Shown here in pieces: positions 1-8,680 of a DNA stretch of 29,066 nucleotides. The notes below the pieces were generated by a model. It saw only the letters and a program-made list of their open reading frames with translations, was not told where the DNA came from and searched no databases. Origin of the DNA: JBMTVT01 sp049451635. GTDB taxonomy: Bacteria > Bacteroidota > Bacteroidia > Flavobacteriales > Flavobacteriaceae. Positions within the stretch are counted from its first letter, which is position 1; each line of letters starts with the position of its first letter. The translations under genes were made by a program, and so were the position numbers. The stretch spans positions 1 to 29,066 of the forward strand of contig JBMTVT010000028.1 of the NCBI GenBank assembly GCA_049451635.1, given 5' to 3'.

Positions 1-153
1 TTTATGTATTATCAGTTTATTTTATAAATATTTACGGTACCGAAGGCGTTGTAATGGCACATTTTGTTAGGTATATTTTGTATTGTGTTGTGGTTTTTTA
101 CATTTTAAGAAATAATTTTTTTGGGAAAAATAGAGTCATATAAAGTATATAAA

Positions 154-1761
154 ATGTATACTAGTTTAAGTAAATTACTTATAAAATATTTATACCTAAT
201 ATTATTGGTTTTTACATTTGAATTTATTTTTGATGAAATTTCAGTGAATGTTTTTTTGAATTTATTAGAAAATATTTTGTTTGCCTTAATACTTATTTTT
301 TTAATTTATTTATTTAACAATCAATGGATTAAAAAGTGTTATTTCAAAATATCTTTTGTGGTTTTTTCATTGACCATTTTTTTAGAAACAGCATATTATT
401 ACCTGTTCAAAACAAATTTTAGTTCATCAGCTATTTTTGTAAGCTTAGATTCTAATTCAGAAGAAGCAAAAGAGTTCTTAGGGTTTTATATAGATTTACC
501 AATAGTAATTTTAGCAATCCTAACATTTATTATTACATCAATTGTTTTAATGAATACCAAAACGGTATTGAATAAGGCGACATTATCTAATAAATTAATG
601 GCTATAAGTCCTCTTGTTATAATATTAGTGTTCTTAAAGTCTTCAAGTTTAATAGTTTATAATTTACCTTATTTATTAATAAAATCAAGTATTGAGTATA
701 AAATTGAATCTAAAAAATTAGGTGATTATAAAAATAATAAAACGGGTGATTTTGACAATGTTTCAAGATTGATAAATAATGATGAGGAGGATGAAGGGGA
801 AGAGGTTTATATTGTAGTTATAGGCGAGTCCACTTCCAAATCGCATTTTGGACTTTACAATTATTACAGGCAAACCACACCTTTATTAAACGAAATAAAA
901 GATGAATTACTTATATATAAGGATGTTATTAGTCCACACACTTATACTATTGCATCGCTTACTAAAGCTTTCACTTTAAGTAATTATGAAAACCCAAAAG
1001 CTGATTATAAGGGAACAATTATTCAATTGCTAAATGAAGCTAAATTCAAGACTTATTGGATTTCAAATCAAAAACCAATTGGTTTTTTTGATTCTCAAGT
1101 AACAAAGATGGGTTTAGGTGCGCAAAAATCATTTTTTTTAAATTTAAAGCATACTAATGAGAGAACTACTTTTGATGAAGTTTTGTTAGAACAATTAAAA
1201 AAGGTAGTTCAGGAAAAGGATAAAAAAAAGGTGATATTTTTGCATATGTTAGGAGCGCATATTGATTATAAAAAAAGGTATCCAGAAGAGTTCAACTATT
1301 TTGATAGTATGCCTTTAACCCCATTCAATGAAAAAAAAGTATATGATGCAATTAATTCTTATGATAATGCCATAAAATACTCAGATTACATAATTAGAGA
1401 AGTTATAGAAACTACCAGAGAATTGAAGGTCAAAAGTTGTGTTTTATATTTTTCAGATCATGGAGAAGAAGTTTATGAAGATATTTATTTTAAAGGTCAT
1501 TCTGCTGACCAGATAATAACAAAAAACATATACGAAATTCCGGTGTTATTATGGGTTTCAGATAAATTTAAAAAGGAAGGAGATATTTTTCTAAATTGTA
1601 ATTCAAAATATATGATTGATGATCTTTTTCATTCTATTGCAGATTTACTGGCTGTTAAAGCAGATGAGGTTGATAGCACAAGAAGCATTTTCAATAGCTA
1701 TTTTAAAGAAAGAAAAAGGATCATAAAGGACACTATTAATTACGATACATTTTTTAATTAA
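154..1761 (+). CDS. Phosphoethanolamine transferase-like membrane protein (EptA/CptA type, sulfatase fold)
   Basis: An inner-membrane enzyme probably transferring phosphoethanolamine from phosphatidylethanolamine to lipid A or another surface glycan. The N-terminal 180 or so residues contain several hydrophobic helices, as in EptA and CptA. The rest is a soluble alkaline-phosphatase-like domain with the family motif IGEST at about residues 223-227, which carries the Ser/Thr nucleophile, followed by the H-x-LYNYYR-x-TTPLL block and a metal-binding SDHGEE motif near the C-terminus. An in-frame TTG at 121 would add 11 residues. I prefer the ATG at 154 because the hydrophobic segment begins right after it. 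The total of 535 residues is normal for the family. A GT4 glycosyltransferase follows 35 bases downstream and is probably co-transcribed, which fits surface-glycan decoration. The exact acceptor cannot be told from sequence. Confidence 0.8.
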   Translation: MYTSLSKLLIKYLYLILLVFTFEFIFDEISVNVFLNLLENILFALILIFLIYLFNNQWIKKCYFKISFVVFSLTIFLETAYYYLFKTNFSSSAIFVSLDSNSEEAKEFLGFYIDLPIVILAILTFIITSIVLMNTKTVLNKATLSNKLMAISPLVIILVFLKSSSLIVYNLPYLLIKSSIEYKIESKKLGDYKNNKTGDFDNVSRLINNDEEDEGEEVYIVVIGESTSKSHFGLYNYYRQTTPLLNEIKDELLIYKDVISPHTYTIASLTKAFTLSNYENPKADYKGTIIQLLNEAKFKTYWISNQKPIGFFDSQVTKMGLGAQKSFFLNLKHTNERTTFDEVLLEQLKKVVQEKDKKKVIFLHMLGAHIDYKKRYPEEFNYFDSMPLTPFNEKKVYDAINSYDNAIKYSDYIIREVIETTRELKVKSCVLYFSDHGEEVYEDIYFKGHSADQIITKNIYEIPVLLWVSDKFKKEGDIFLNCNSKYMIDDLFHSIADLLAVKADEVDSTRSIFNSYFKERKRIIKDTINYDTFFN

Positions 1762-1796
1762 ACATTTATCTAAATTTATATGTGTCAGTGTAGAAA

Positions 1797-2873
1797 ATGA
1801 AAAAAATTTGTATCATAACCACATCATTATCAAAAGGAGGTGCTGAGAGATTTTGCTCATTACTTTCACAAATAATATTTAAACTTAATTATAGCATTTA
1901 CATAATTACTACCAAAGATGATATAGATTATGATTATAAAGGAGTTTTATTCAACCTAGAAAAAGAAATTAATGGTAGCTCTTCCGCACTTAAAAAAATC
2001 AAAATCTTAAAATCATATTTTAAAAGGCATAATTTTGATGTGATTATTGACAATCGTCCTAGAAGCAGGTTTTTGAAAGAGTTTATTTTGTATAATTATG
2101 TGTTTAAGGCGAAACAGATTATATCCATTGTGCATAGCTTTTACTTCAAGAATTACTTACCTAAATCAAAATTTCTTGCCAGATTGATATATAGAAAAAA
2201 CGTAAAAATTTTAGCGGTAAGTAAGGAAATACAAAGTGCAGTAATCTCTAAATATCAATTTAAAAATTGTATTCAAATATACAACCCTGCTGATTTAGAA
2301 ACTATAACCATGATGTCCGATGAAAAGTATAATACAGGTAGTGATTTTATATTGTTTTATGGGCGTATTGAAGAAAGCGTAAAAAATTTTAGTTTACTAT
2401 TAAATGCATATAGGACATCTTTGTTAAGAAAAAATAAAATTAAACTTTATATCATTGGAGATGGCGATGATGTGAATTTCCTTGAAAACAAAATAAAAGA
2501 ACTTCAACTTGAAAAAGATGTAGTTTATAAGCCTTATAATAAAAACCCATTTCCTTATGTAAAAAATGCAATATTTACTACTTTAACCAGCTACCACGAA
2601 GGGTTTCCTATGGTTTTGATAGAATCATTAGCGTCTGGTACGCCAGTTGTTTCAGTGAATTGTAAATCTGGACCTAAAGAAGTAGTTGTAAATGAACACA
2701 ATGGACTCCTGGTTGAAAATCATAATTCTGATGCATTGGCCAAAGCATTTAATACTTTAGTTTTAAATAAAGAGTTGTATAATACCTGTAAAGAAAATAC
2801 CAAAAGTAGTGTGGATAAATTTTCAATTGAAAATATATCTAAGCATTGGGATAAGCTTCTAAAAAATATATGA
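1797..2873 (+). CDS. Glycosyltransferase family 4 (GT-B fold)
   Basis: A cytoplasmic sugar transferase likely to act in lipopolysaccharide or exopolysaccharide assembly. The N-terminal acceptor domain opens with TTSLSKGGAERF, the usual glycine-rich start of GT4 enzymes. The C-terminal half has the donor-binding GT1/GT4 Rossmann domain, starting near YGRIEESVKNF and including the nucleotide-sugar loop EGFPMVLIESLASGTPVVS at about residues 268-286, with the paired glutamates of retaining GT4 enzymes. The length of 358 residues is typical. It lies 35 bases behind the phosphoethanolamine-transferase-like gene on the same strand. Its stop is only five bases from the stop of the convergent GT2 gene, with no obvious terminator hairpin between them. 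The donor and acceptor sugars are unknown. Confidence 0.88.
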   Translation: MKKICIITTSLSKGGAERFCSLLSQIIFKLNYSIYIITTKDDIDYDYKGVLFNLEKEINGSSSALKKIKILKSYFKRHNFDVIIDNRPRSRFLKEFILYNYVFKAKQIISIVHSFYFKNYLPKSKFLARLIYRKNVKILAVSKEIQSAVISKYQFKNCIQIYNPADLETITMMSDEKYNTGSDFILFYGRIEESVKNFSLLLNAYRTSLLRKNKIKLYIIGDGDDVNFLENKIKELQLEKDVVYKPYNKNPFPYVKNAIFTTLTSYHEGFPMVLIESLASGTPVVSVNCKSGPKEVVVNEHNGLLVENHNSDALAKAFNTLVLNKELYNTCKENTKSSVDKFSIENISKHWDKLLKNI

Positions 2874-2878
2874 AAGTG

Positions 2879-3832
2879 TTAATCGTATGCAGTAAGATAG
2901 ATTTTGTTTTTTATCAAAAACTTTTGGACGGGTTTCAGTACTTTAATCAAAAATTTTGGTGTGTGTATCAATAGTTTCTGTTTAAAGTTTAAGTTTTTAT
3001 AATCTATCTCTTTTTTTAACTTTTTGTACAGTTCTTGTTCATTATTAACAAGACATCTAATTGCAAGAGCATATCTGTTTTTATCAAGATAAAGTTTTAA
3101 TGACGGGTTGTTTTTTTCTTCTTTTAAATAACTATTGTTAAAAATATAGCGGGTGTTATTAAATTCGTTTTTCGATAAACTTTTCCCAATAAATAGCTTG
3201 TAAGACATTGTGATTTGAGGGTTAAAGCTAACTTTATACTTAAGTGCAAACCTAATCCATAAGTCCAAATCCTGAGCTGTATTTAAATTTGGGTTAAACC
3301 CCCCAATAGTTTTAAATTTTTCTTTTGAAAAAGCAACTGCTGATGTCCACGCAACAGAATTTATAATACTTGCCTTAAAATAGTCTTCAACAATCAAACA
3401 ATTGTTTTGATAATTAAAGTTTAATTGCGCTTTCTTACTAAAGTTTTCATTATGATAAATCTCATAATTATTACAATATAAACCTGCTTCAGGAAATAAT
3501 TTAATTTGTTTTTTTATCTCAAAAAGATGATTGTTATACCAAAAGTCGTCGGCATCTAAAAGTGCGATATACTTAGATTTAGCTTCTTCGATACCTCGAT
3601 TTCTAGCAACTGATACTCCAGCATTTTTTTGCCTCAGTATAATTATATTTTTATGATTGATTTCAGAAATTCTATCTAAGCTTTTATCAGTGCTACCATC
3701 ATCAACAATTATAATTTCAAAGTCATTAAAATTTTGATTCAATACGCTATTTATAGTGTTTTTTATATACTTTTCTTTATTGTATAAAGGTATTATTACT
3801 GAAAAAAATGGGATTTCGGTTTTGATACTCAT
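2879..3832 (-). CDS. Glycosyltransferase family 2 (GT-A fold)
   Basis: An inverting GT2 sugar transferase. The N-terminus carries the fold start FSVIIPLYNKEKYI, the UDP-sugar-binding VDDGSTD at about residues 41-47, the AGVSVARNRGIE segment and the metal-binding LLDADDFW, in canonical order. The C-terminal third has conserved aromatic and basic patches but no transmembrane helix that I can see, so it is probably a soluble or peripheral enzyme adding one sugar to a lipid-linked glycan. Its ATG directly follows the stop of the upstream GT2 gene, so the two are very likely translationally coupled. They follow ftsE on the same strand. The sugar specificity cannot be inferred. Confidence 0.88.
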   Translation of the reverse strand: MSIKTEIPFFSVIIPLYNKEKYIKNTINSVLNQNFNDFEIIIVDDGSTDKSLDRISEINHKNIIILRQKNAGVSVARNRGIEEAKSKYIALLDADDFWYNNHLFEIKKQIKLFPEAGLYCNNYEIYHNENFSKKAQLNFNYQNNCLIVEDYFKASIINSVAWTSAVAFSKEKFKTIGGFNPNLNTAQDLDLWIRFALKYKVSFNPQITMSYKLFIGKSLSKNEFNNTRYIFNNSYLKEEKNNPSLKLYLDKNRYALAIRCLVNNEQELYKKLKKEIDYKNLNFKQKLLIHTPKFLIKVLKPVQKFLIKNKIYLTAYD

Positions 3833-4711
3833 CTATTTGTAAATTGAAAGAATATAAAAAATTTTAAATAGCTGGAGACTATAGGGGTTACTAGTTTTTT
3901 TTGAAATAGCCCAAAAAGGTTTAAATATAACTTTAGAAATTTTTTTAATAAATCTTGTTTTCAGAAAGCTAAAACTATCAATCAGTGATAGCAATTTATG
4001 ATAATTTGTAAAATCTGGATATTCATTCTTTAAAAAAATGAGATTTTCTATGCTGCATTTTGTTTTTGCTAAATAAGCTTCATTGGAATCTGAATCTAAA
4101 TGAATTACAGGATTCTCAATATGCAAAATATCTATATTGCTATTTTTTAATTCGTATCCAAAAAAAGTATCTTCTTGCCCATAATAGTTTAGCTTTTCAT
4201 TAAACGGTATTTGCTCAACAATATATTTCGGAGAAAAAAAATTGTTTGTTCTAAAACTATGGTAAGGTTTTTTGTTTCTGTAAATTTTGTTTTTGTATTC
4301 AAACTTAACTCCATAATTGTATCTTAATTTATCCTTTTTAGAAGTAGGAGTGTTATGTATAGTGCCTCCGTAGATTATTGTATTAGGGTAAGCTTCAGCT
4401 GCTGTAATATAATTTTTAATAAAGTCTTTTGGTGTTTTAGAATCGCCATCAATAAATAAGACACAGTCAAACTTTGCTTTTTTAACTAAAAAATTTCTGA
4501 TTTTTGATCTTCCAATATTGCCTCGTAATTTTTCATACGAATAGATTGGATTTTTATAATTCTGTAAGTCATTCAACTCTATCGATGAAGCATCATCAAC
4601 TACTAATAGTTCGGCAATTAATGATAGGCTTTCAATTTGATGGCAGAGTTCCTTTACCGAATTGATACAATTATAATTATATACCGGAATACAAATACTT
4701 AACCCGTTCAT
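3833..4711 (-). CDS. Glycosyltransferase family 2, second copy
   Basis: A second, divergent GT2 enzyme. The start chosen is the ATG at 4711, one base after the ftsE stop, because the GT2 fold begins immediately (MNGLSICIPVYNYN). The frame stays open further upstream, but that extension lies inside ftsE and looks spurious. Visible motifs are LLVVDDASS (nucleotide binding), the RGNIGRSKIRN segment and CVLFIDGDSKTP, the DxD metal site. A later YYGQEDTFFGYELK segment corresponds to the catalytic-base ED motif of GT2 enzymes. It abuts the next GT2 gene, so the gene order is ftsE, GT2, GT2 on one apparent transcript. Linkage to ftsE is probably positional rather than functional. Confidence 0.85.
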   Translation of the reverse strand: MNGLSICIPVYNYNCINSVKELCHQIESLSLIAELLVVDDASSIELNDLQNYKNPIYSYEKLRGNIGRSKIRNFLVKKAKFDCVLFIDGDSKTPKDFIKNYITAAEAYPNTIIYGGTIHNTPTSKKDKLRYNYGVKFEYKNKIYRNKKPYHSFRTNNFFSPKYIVEQIPFNEKLNYYGQEDTFFGYELKNSNIDILHIENPVIHLDSDSNEAYLAKTKCSIENLIFLKNEYPDFTNYHKLLSLIDSFSFLKTRFIKKISKVIFKPFWAISKKTSNPYSLQLFKIFYILSIYK

Positions 4712-4712
4712 T

Positions 4713-5396
4713 TTAAGCTTTCCTCTGTACCACTTCATAAACTTGATTCTCATCACATTTAAGTGTCTTGCTAGGGTATTTAAGCAACAGTGCGTAATCG
4801 TGGGTAGCCATTAAAATGGTGTTTCCATTTTTGTTAATATCTTGTAAAACCTCCATAACTTCCACACTGGTTTGCGGGTCTAAATTACCCGTTGGTTCAT
4901 CAGCAAGTATAAGCTCTGGGTTGTTAAGTAAAGCTCTTGCAATGGCTATGCGTTGTTGCTCACCACCAGAAAGCTCATGTGGAAATTTAAAACCTTTGGT
5001 TTTCATATCTACTTTATCTAAAACTTCTTCAACACGGGCGTTCATTTTGTCTTTATCTGTCCAACCAGTGGCTTTTAAAACAAAAAGCAAATTGTCATTA
5101 ACGGTTCTATCAGTTAAGAGTTTAAAATCTTGAAAAACAACACCTAATTTTCTACGTAAAAATGGAATTTCCTTATCAGTTAATGTCTTTAAGTCGAAAT
5201 CTACAATATGGCCTTCGCCTTCAGTTAAAGGTAAATCACCATAAAGCGTTTTCATAAAGCTACTTTTTCCGGTGCCTGTTTTACCAATTAAATAAACAAA
5301 ATCCCCTTTGTTAACTTCTACATTTACATTTGATAACACCAAGCTATCTCCTTGAAAAATGGAAGCATCTTTTAATTGTAAAATTGGATTTGCCAT
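4713..5396 (-). CDS. ftsE: Cell division ATP-binding protein FtsE
   Basis: The cytoplasmic ATPase of the FtsEX complex, which couples septal-ring constriction to periplasmic peptidoglycan hydrolase activation. The 227-residue protein is a single ABC domain with Walker A GKTGTGKS at residues 38-45, a Q-loop in VVFQDFKLL, the ABC signature LSGGEQQR at 142-149, Walker B LILADE at 162-167 followed by PTGNLD, and the switch histidine in MATHD at 199. The assignment to FtsE rather than LolD rests on the overall look of the protein and is good but not absolute. The membrane partner ftsX is not in this window. It is divergent from the TPR gene, and a good promoter sits about 30-60 bases upstream. Confidence 0.88.
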   Translation of the reverse strand: MANPILQLKDASIFQGDSLVLSNVNVEVNKGDFVYLIGKTGTGKSSFMKTLYGDLPLTEGEGHIVDFDLKTLTDKEIPFLRRKLGVVFQDFKLLTDRTVNDNLLFVLKATGWTDKDKMNARVEEVLDKVDMKTKGFKFPHELSGGEQQRIAIARALLNNPELILADEPTGNLDPQTSVEVMEVLQDINKNGNTILMATHDYALLLKYPSKTLKCDENQVYEVVQRKA

Positions 5397-5423
5397 AGAT
5401 TAAGTTGAAGTTTTTAAGTATTG

Positions 5424-5454
5424 TAAAAGTATTATTAAAATACCTAAACGCAAA
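5424..5454 (-). promoter_or_regulatory. Bacteroidota-type promoter for ftsE
   Basis: Read on the minus strand, TTTG (5451-5454) is followed by 19 bases and then TACTTTTA (5424-5431), one mismatch from the TAnnTTTG core of the primary sigma factor of this phylum. The expected start of transcription is near 5417, leaving a leader of about 20 bases before the ftsE ATG at 5396. Confidence 0.55.
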
Positions 5455-5546
5455 ACGTTTAAAATACTTGTTTATAACTTCGGTCTTCTAGCTTTAATCT
5501 CCCAACTTTTTAACATTTAATAACTCGGTTTATAATTATAGCACGA

Positions 5547-5582
5547 TTGTTGCGTTATAGGTTTTACTTTAAATTATCTTTG
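5547..5582 (+). promoter_or_regulatory. Bacteroidota-type promoter for the TPR/beta-barrel operon
   Basis: TTGTTG (5547-5552), 22 bases, then TATCTTTG (5575-5582) is an exact match to TAnnTTTG with acceptable spacing. Transcription should begin around 5588, about 20 bases before the ATG at 5609. It is divergent from the ftsE promoter in the same 212-base intergenic region. Confidence 0.6.
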
Positions 5583-5608
5583 AATCATCAAATAAAAACG
5601 AATCGTTA

Positions 5609-8600
5609 ATGGCTAATAAACATATTATTTCATTATTGGCGGCTATAAGTTTTAATTTTCAAATTATAGCCCAACAATCTGCTACTTATACTAGTAATTC
5701 AGTAGATTATCAAAAAGCACTAACACTTTACAATAATCAGCAATACTTAGCGGCACAAGCACTTTTTAGTAGTGTAAAAAAAACAGCAAAAGAAGACATA
5801 TTACAGTCTGATTGCACATATTATATTGCTAATTGTGCAGTAAGATTGAACCAGCAAAATGCAGATCAGTTAGTTGAAGATTTTGTAAAAGATTATCCAA
5901 CAAGTACCAAGCGTAACACGGCTTTTGTTGATGTTGCCGATTATTACTTCGAAAATTATAAATATGCTTACGCAAGAAAATGGTATGATAAAGTAAATGA
6001 AGAAGCTTTAAGTAAAAGTGAAAAAGAAAAATTTTATTTCAATAATGGTTATTCTGCGTTTTCAGTAAAGCAATATAAGGAGGCGAAAAAATATTTGGGT
6101 AAAGTAGAAAACTCCCAAGAATTTGGATCGCAAGCAAAATATTACATAGGTTTTATGGCTTATGAAGGGGATGATTATGACCAAGCCAATGCGTATTTTG
6201 ATCAGGTAAGCGATCAAGAACGCTACAAAGAGAAACTGTCTTACTACCAAGCGGATTTGAATTTTAAATTAGGAAATTTTGAAAAAGCCATTGAATTAGC
6301 CAAAGACAGATTGGATACCAGCGATGAAAACGAAGTATCTGAACTTTCAAAAATCATAGGCGAAAGTTATTTTAACCTTGAAAAATATGCTGAAGCCATT
6401 CCATATTTAAAAGCATACCAAGGGAAAAAAGGAATAAGGGACAAAACAGAAAAATGGGACAACACCGATTACTATCAATTAGGATATGCCTATTACAAAC
6501 AAAAAGACTACGAAAATGCCATTTCGGAATTCAATAAAATAGTAGGCGGAAACAATTCCATCGCTCAAAATGCTTATTACCATTTGGGTGAGAGCTATAT
6601 TCATTTAGGTAAAAAGCAAGAGGCTTTAAATGCCTTTAGAAATGCATCACAGCTGGATTACGATTTAAAAATTCAGGAAGATGCTTGGTTAAACTACGCT
6701 AAAATTAGCTATGAAATAGGAAACCCTTATCAATCGGCACCTCAGGTTTTGGCTGGTTATTTGGGTAAATATCCAGACACGAGTTATAGGGAAGAAATTG
6801 AAACACTATTGATTGATTCTTATATCACTTCTAAAAATTACAAAGAAGCCATTAAATTATTGGAGGGCAAAAAGAGTTATGCAAATAAGGTGGCTTATCA
6901 GAAAGTGGCGTTCTACAGAGGTCTAGAGCTTTATAATGATAGTGATTATTTAGAAGCCGAAAACCTATTTGATGCCTCTTTAAAAGAATCGTTGGATGCT
7001 AATTATACAGCTAGAGCAACTTTTTGGAAAGCTGAAGCCGATTATAACCTTACCAATTATGATGAAGCCTTAATAGGTTTTAAACAGTTTCAGCAATTGC
7101 CACAAGTGTCTTCAACTTCTGAAATTGAAAACATTGATTATAATATAGCTTATACCTATTTTAAATTAAAAAACTATGCGCAGGCGACTCAGTATTTTAA
7201 TCAATTCATTTCAAATAAAATAGAAGATAAGGTAAGATTAAACGATGCCTATTTACGTTTGGGCGACGCCTATTTTGTTTCCAGTCAATATCAAAGTGCT
7301 ATCAACGCTTACGAAAATGCCATTAAGTTAAACGAGATTGATTCGGATTATCCTGCGTTTCAAAAGGCCATAAGTATTGGGTACACTGGGCTATCGTCAA
7401 AAAAGATTAAAGAACTGGAAGCATTTATTTCTGATTATCCAAAATCAAAATTGCGTGATGATGCTATGTACGAACTAGGAAATTCTTATGTTAAAGCTAA
7501 TGAAACCGATAAAGCTATGGCTATTTACAACCGCTTGGGTAACGAGTACAAAATGAGCTCATTTGTGCCTAAAGCGTTGTTGCGTCAAGGTTTGGTATAC
7601 TACAATTCCAGTGAGAACGAAAGCGCCTTATCAAAGTTTAAAACTGTTGCTAGGGATTACCCCGGAACGCCAGAGGCAGTTCAATCGGTTGCTACTGCAA
7701 AATTGATTTATATAGATTTAGGAAGAGTTGATGAATATGCCTCTTGGGTTCGTACCCTAAACTTTGTTGAGGTTACTGATTCTGAATTGGAAAATGCCTC
7801 TTACGAAGCCGCTGAAAAGCAATATCTTGATGGGAATACCGATAGAGCAATCAAACAATTTAATGGTTACTTAAATCAATTTCCTAACGGATTGTATGCC
7901 TTGCAATCACATTTTTATGTTGCGCAGTTGTATTACAAAAAAGATTTATTGGAAAATGCTACGCCCCACTACAAATACATTGTTGAAGCATCATTAAGTG
8001 AATATACTGAAGAAGCACTCACGCGTTTATCCCAATTTTATCTAGAAAAGAAAAGTTGGAATCAGGCAATACCGTTATTATTGAGATTAGAGGAAGAAGC
8101 CAATTTTCCTCAAAACGTGGTATTTGCACAATCAAATTTAATGAAAGCTTATTACCAGTTAGAAAAATACAATGAAGCTTTTGTGTATGCAGATAAGGTA
8201 TTGGCAAGTTCAAAAATAGATAACAAAATAAGGAGTGATGCACATGTTATCATTGCACGTTCTGCTATAAAAACCAATGATGAGGTTAAAGCAAAATCTG
8301 CTTACGGACAAGTTGAAAAAGTAGCCACAGGTGAAACGGCAGCAGAAGCACTATACTACAATGCATACTTTAAAAATAAAGAAGGCAAGTATCAATCATC
8401 AAATAATACAGTGCAAAAGTTAGCTAAAGATTTTTCAGGGTATAAGTATTACAGTGCTAAAGGCTTAGTGCTTATGGCAAAGAATTATTATGCTTTAAAT
8501 GATGCATTTCAGGCTACTTATATTTTAGAAAGTGTTATTAAAAATTTCCCTGAGTTTGATGATGTGGTTTCAGAAGCTAGCGATGAGCTAAGAAAAATTA

Positions 8601-8647
8601 AAGCTGAAGAAGCAAAAACAAATTCATCCATCCAAACCGAAAATTAA
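5609..8647 (+). CDS. Large periplasmic tetratricopeptide repeat (TPR) protein
   Basis: A secreted scaffold-like protein of 1012 residues. It has an N-terminal signal peptide (hydrophobic stretch LLAAISFNFQIIA, cleavage expected just before QQS). The rest is almost entirely helical TPR units, recognisable by repeats such as YYQLGYAYYKQKDYENAISEF, AYYHLGESYIHLGKKQEALNAF and LRLGDAYFVSSQYQSAINAY. Such arrays bind other proteins, so a role in envelope assembly with the next gene is likely. That downstream outer-membrane barrel gene starts 33 bases later, implying one transcript. The signal peptide has no lipobox cysteine, unlike SprE/PorW of the type IX secretion system, and I do not think it is that protein. 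Segments also resemble YbgF/BamD-type TPRs. The function is unknown. Confidence 0.85.
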   Translation: MANKHIISLLAAISFNFQIIAQQSATYTSNSVDYQKALTLYNNQQYLAAQALFSSVKKTAKEDILQSDCTYYIANCAVRLNQQNADQLVEDFVKDYPTSTKRNTAFVDVADYYFENYKYAYARKWYDKVNEEALSKSEKEKFYFNNGYSAFSVKQYKEAKKYLGKVENSQEFGSQAKYYIGFMAYEGDDYDQANAYFDQVSDQERYKEKLSYYQADLNFKLGNFEKAIELAKDRLDTSDENEVSELSKIIGESYFNLEKYAEAIPYLKAYQGKKGIRDKTEKWDNTDYYQLGYAYYKQKDYENAISEFNKIVGGNNSIAQNAYYHLGESYIHLGKKQEALNAFRNASQLDYDLKIQEDAWLNYAKISYEIGNPYQSAPQVLAGYLGKYPDTSYREEIETLLIDSYITSKNYKEAIKLLEGKKSYANKVAYQKVAFYRGLELYNDSDYLEAENLFDASLKESLDANYTARATFWKAEADYNLTNYDEALIGFKQFQQLPQVSSTSEIENIDYNIAYTYFKLKNYAQATQYFNQFISNKIEDKVRLNDAYLRLGDAYFVSSQYQSAINAYENAIKLNEIDSDYPAFQKAISIGYTGLSSKKIKELEAFISDYPKSKLRDDAMYELGNSYVKANETDKAMAIYNRLGNEYKMSSFVPKALLRQGLVYYNSSENESALSKFKTVARDYPGTPEAVQSVATAKLIYIDLGRVDEYASWVRTLNFVEVTDSELENASYEAAEKQYLDGNTDRAIKQFNGYLNQFPNGLYALQSHFYVAQLYYKKDLLENATPHYKYIVEASLSEYTEEALTRLSQFYLEKKSWNQAIPLLLRLEEEANFPQNVVFAQSNLMKAYYQLEKYNEAFVYADKVLASSKIDNKIRSDAHVIIARSAIKTNDEVKAKSAYGQVEKVATGETAAEALYYNAYFKNKEGKYQSSNNTVQKLAKDFSGYKYYSAKGLVLMAKNYYALNDAFQATYILESVIKNFPEFDDVVSEASDELRKIKAEEAKTNSSIQTEN

Positions 8648-8680
8648 AAATCATCAATAATAAACTGTAAATCATAACCC

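Noticed and set aside
1..153. A promoter before the phosphoethanolamine-transferase-like gene (TTTTG at 62-66 and ATTTTG at 75-80)
   Set aside because: The spacing is far too short for a -33/-7 pair and there is no second match. Nothing else in this edge segment is supported.
4816..5133. Plus-strand open frame of 105 codons opposite ftsE
   Set aside because: It is an antisense shadow of a clearly conserved ABC ATPase, with no leader or family resemblance.
5609..8647. SprE/PorW of the type IX secretion system
   Set aside because: It lacks the lipobox cysteine and the N-terminal sequence I associate with SprE, and no T9SS gene is nearby. A TPR array alone is not diagnostic.
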